A DNA stretch of 7,184 bases from an uncultured Ellagibacter sp. (GTDB lineage: Bacteria; Actinomycetota; Coriobacteriia; Coriobacteriales; Eggerthellaceae), in assembly GCF_934636505.1 (NCBI RefSeq), contig NZ_CAKUAL010000086.1, positions 1 to 7,184 of the forward strand. The letters are read 5' to 3'. This document shows positions 6,706-7,184 of this stretch, one piece after another (positions within the stretch are counted from its first letter, which is position 1; every line of letters starts with the position of its first letter). The notes under the pieces are model-generated. The model searched no databases. It had not been told where the DNA came from and was given only the letters and a program-made list of their open reading frames with translations. Made by a program: the position numbers and the translations under genes.

Positions 6706-7184
6706 ATGCTTACCATCGGATGTCATTTATCGGTCGCGAAGGGATTTTTGGCGATGGCGAAAGACGCCGTCTCGATTGACGCGAACACGTTCCAGTTCTT
6801 CACGCGCAACCCGCGCGGGGGCAAGGCAAAGGCAATCGATTCCGCCGACATGACCGCGTTCCACGAGTTCGCCGCGGCGCATGGCATCACGCGCATCCTG
6901 GCACACGCGCCCTATACGCTCAACCCGTGCTCGAAGAACCCCGAAACGCGCGAGTTCGCGCGCGCGACGCTGGCGAATGACCTTGTGCGAATGGAAGAAA
7001 CACCTGGTCAGCTTTACAACATGCATCCAGGAAGCCATACAGGGCAAGGCGCCGACACCGGCATCGAAATGATCGTCGACGCGCTCAACGAGGTGTTGCG
7101 CGCCGACCAGACGACCACGCTTTTGCTCGAGACGATGGCGGGAAAGGGAAGCGAAGTCGGGCGCACGTTCGAGGAGATCGCGCG
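6706..7184 (+). CDS. nfo: Endonuclease IV, 3' part outside the window
   Basis: The frame from ATG 6706 stays open to the window edge and gives 159 residues of endonuclease IV, a zinc-dependent TIM-barrel AP endonuclease that cuts the backbone 5' of abasic sites in base-excision repair. Seen family marks are IGCHLSVAKG (4-13), ANTFQFFTRNPRG (26-38), His67 in LAHAPYTLN, NMHPGSHTG (105-113) with His107, and LLETMAGKG (140-148) with Glu142. These match the E. coli zinc ligands His69, His109 and Glu145 at nearly the same spacing. The remaining ligands lie beyond the window. AAAGGA (6695-6700) is five bases before the ATG, so the start is well supported. The gene is divergent from menH and shares the inverted-repeat promoter region with it; there is no obvious metabolic link to menaquinone. 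Confidence 0.95.
   Translation, partial: MLTIGCHLSVAKGFLAMAKDAVSIDANTFQFFTRNPRGGKAKAIDSADMTAFHEFAAAHGITRILAHAPYTLNPCSKNPETREFARATLANDLVRMEETPGQLYNMHPGSHTGQGADTGIEMIVDALNEVLRADQTTTLLLETMAGKGSEVGRTFEEIA

Noticed and set aside
6727..7047. 106-codon minus-strand frame opposite nfo
   Set aside because: Endonuclease IV is unambiguous on the plus strand; this frame is its shadow.

Overview
The window looks like a high-GC bacterial chromosome carrying part of the classical (o-succinylbenzoate) menaquinone pathway. The gene complement and the style of the LysR regulator fit the Eggerthellaceae/Coriobacteriia (Actinomycetota), but that placement is inferred from remembered family features, not from any search.

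Left part (1-1267, plus strand, visibly lower GC): the last 52 codons of a membrane protein, probably an MFS-type transporter; a strong hairpin after its stop; then a complete LysR-type regulator of 314 residues. The regulator has its own extended -10 promoter (TGATATAAT), which lies inside the longest possible reading frame and so argues for the internal start at 323.

Middle part (1325 to about 6540, minus strand, high GC): a menaquinone block read as menH, then menB, then a single 948-codon gene in which MenE (o-succinylbenzoate-CoA ligase) is fused to MenC (o-succinylbenzoate synthase). Together these encode four consecutive steps: SEPHCHC to SHCHC (MenH), to o-succinylbenzoate (MenC), to its CoA ester (MenE), to 1,4-dihydroxy-2-naphthoyl-CoA (MenB). 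No menF, menD, menA, menG or thioesterase gene is present here. A perfect 11-bp hairpin separates menB from menE-menC and could tune expression of the fusion gene. MenH, MenE and MenC each appear to carry an insertion relative to the family members I remember, while keeping all recognisable catalytic residues.

Right part (about 6505-7184): the divergent intergenic region between menH and an endonuclease IV gene (nfo, truncated by the window edge). It holds a perfect 22-bp inverted repeat, one copy facing each gene, and each copy ends in the same TAAAAT -10-like hexamer. It looks like a twin promoter/operator, or possibly the ends of a small invertible or mobile segment. This repeat and the MenE-MenC fusion are the most notable things in the window. 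I do not see evidence for an entirely new system.
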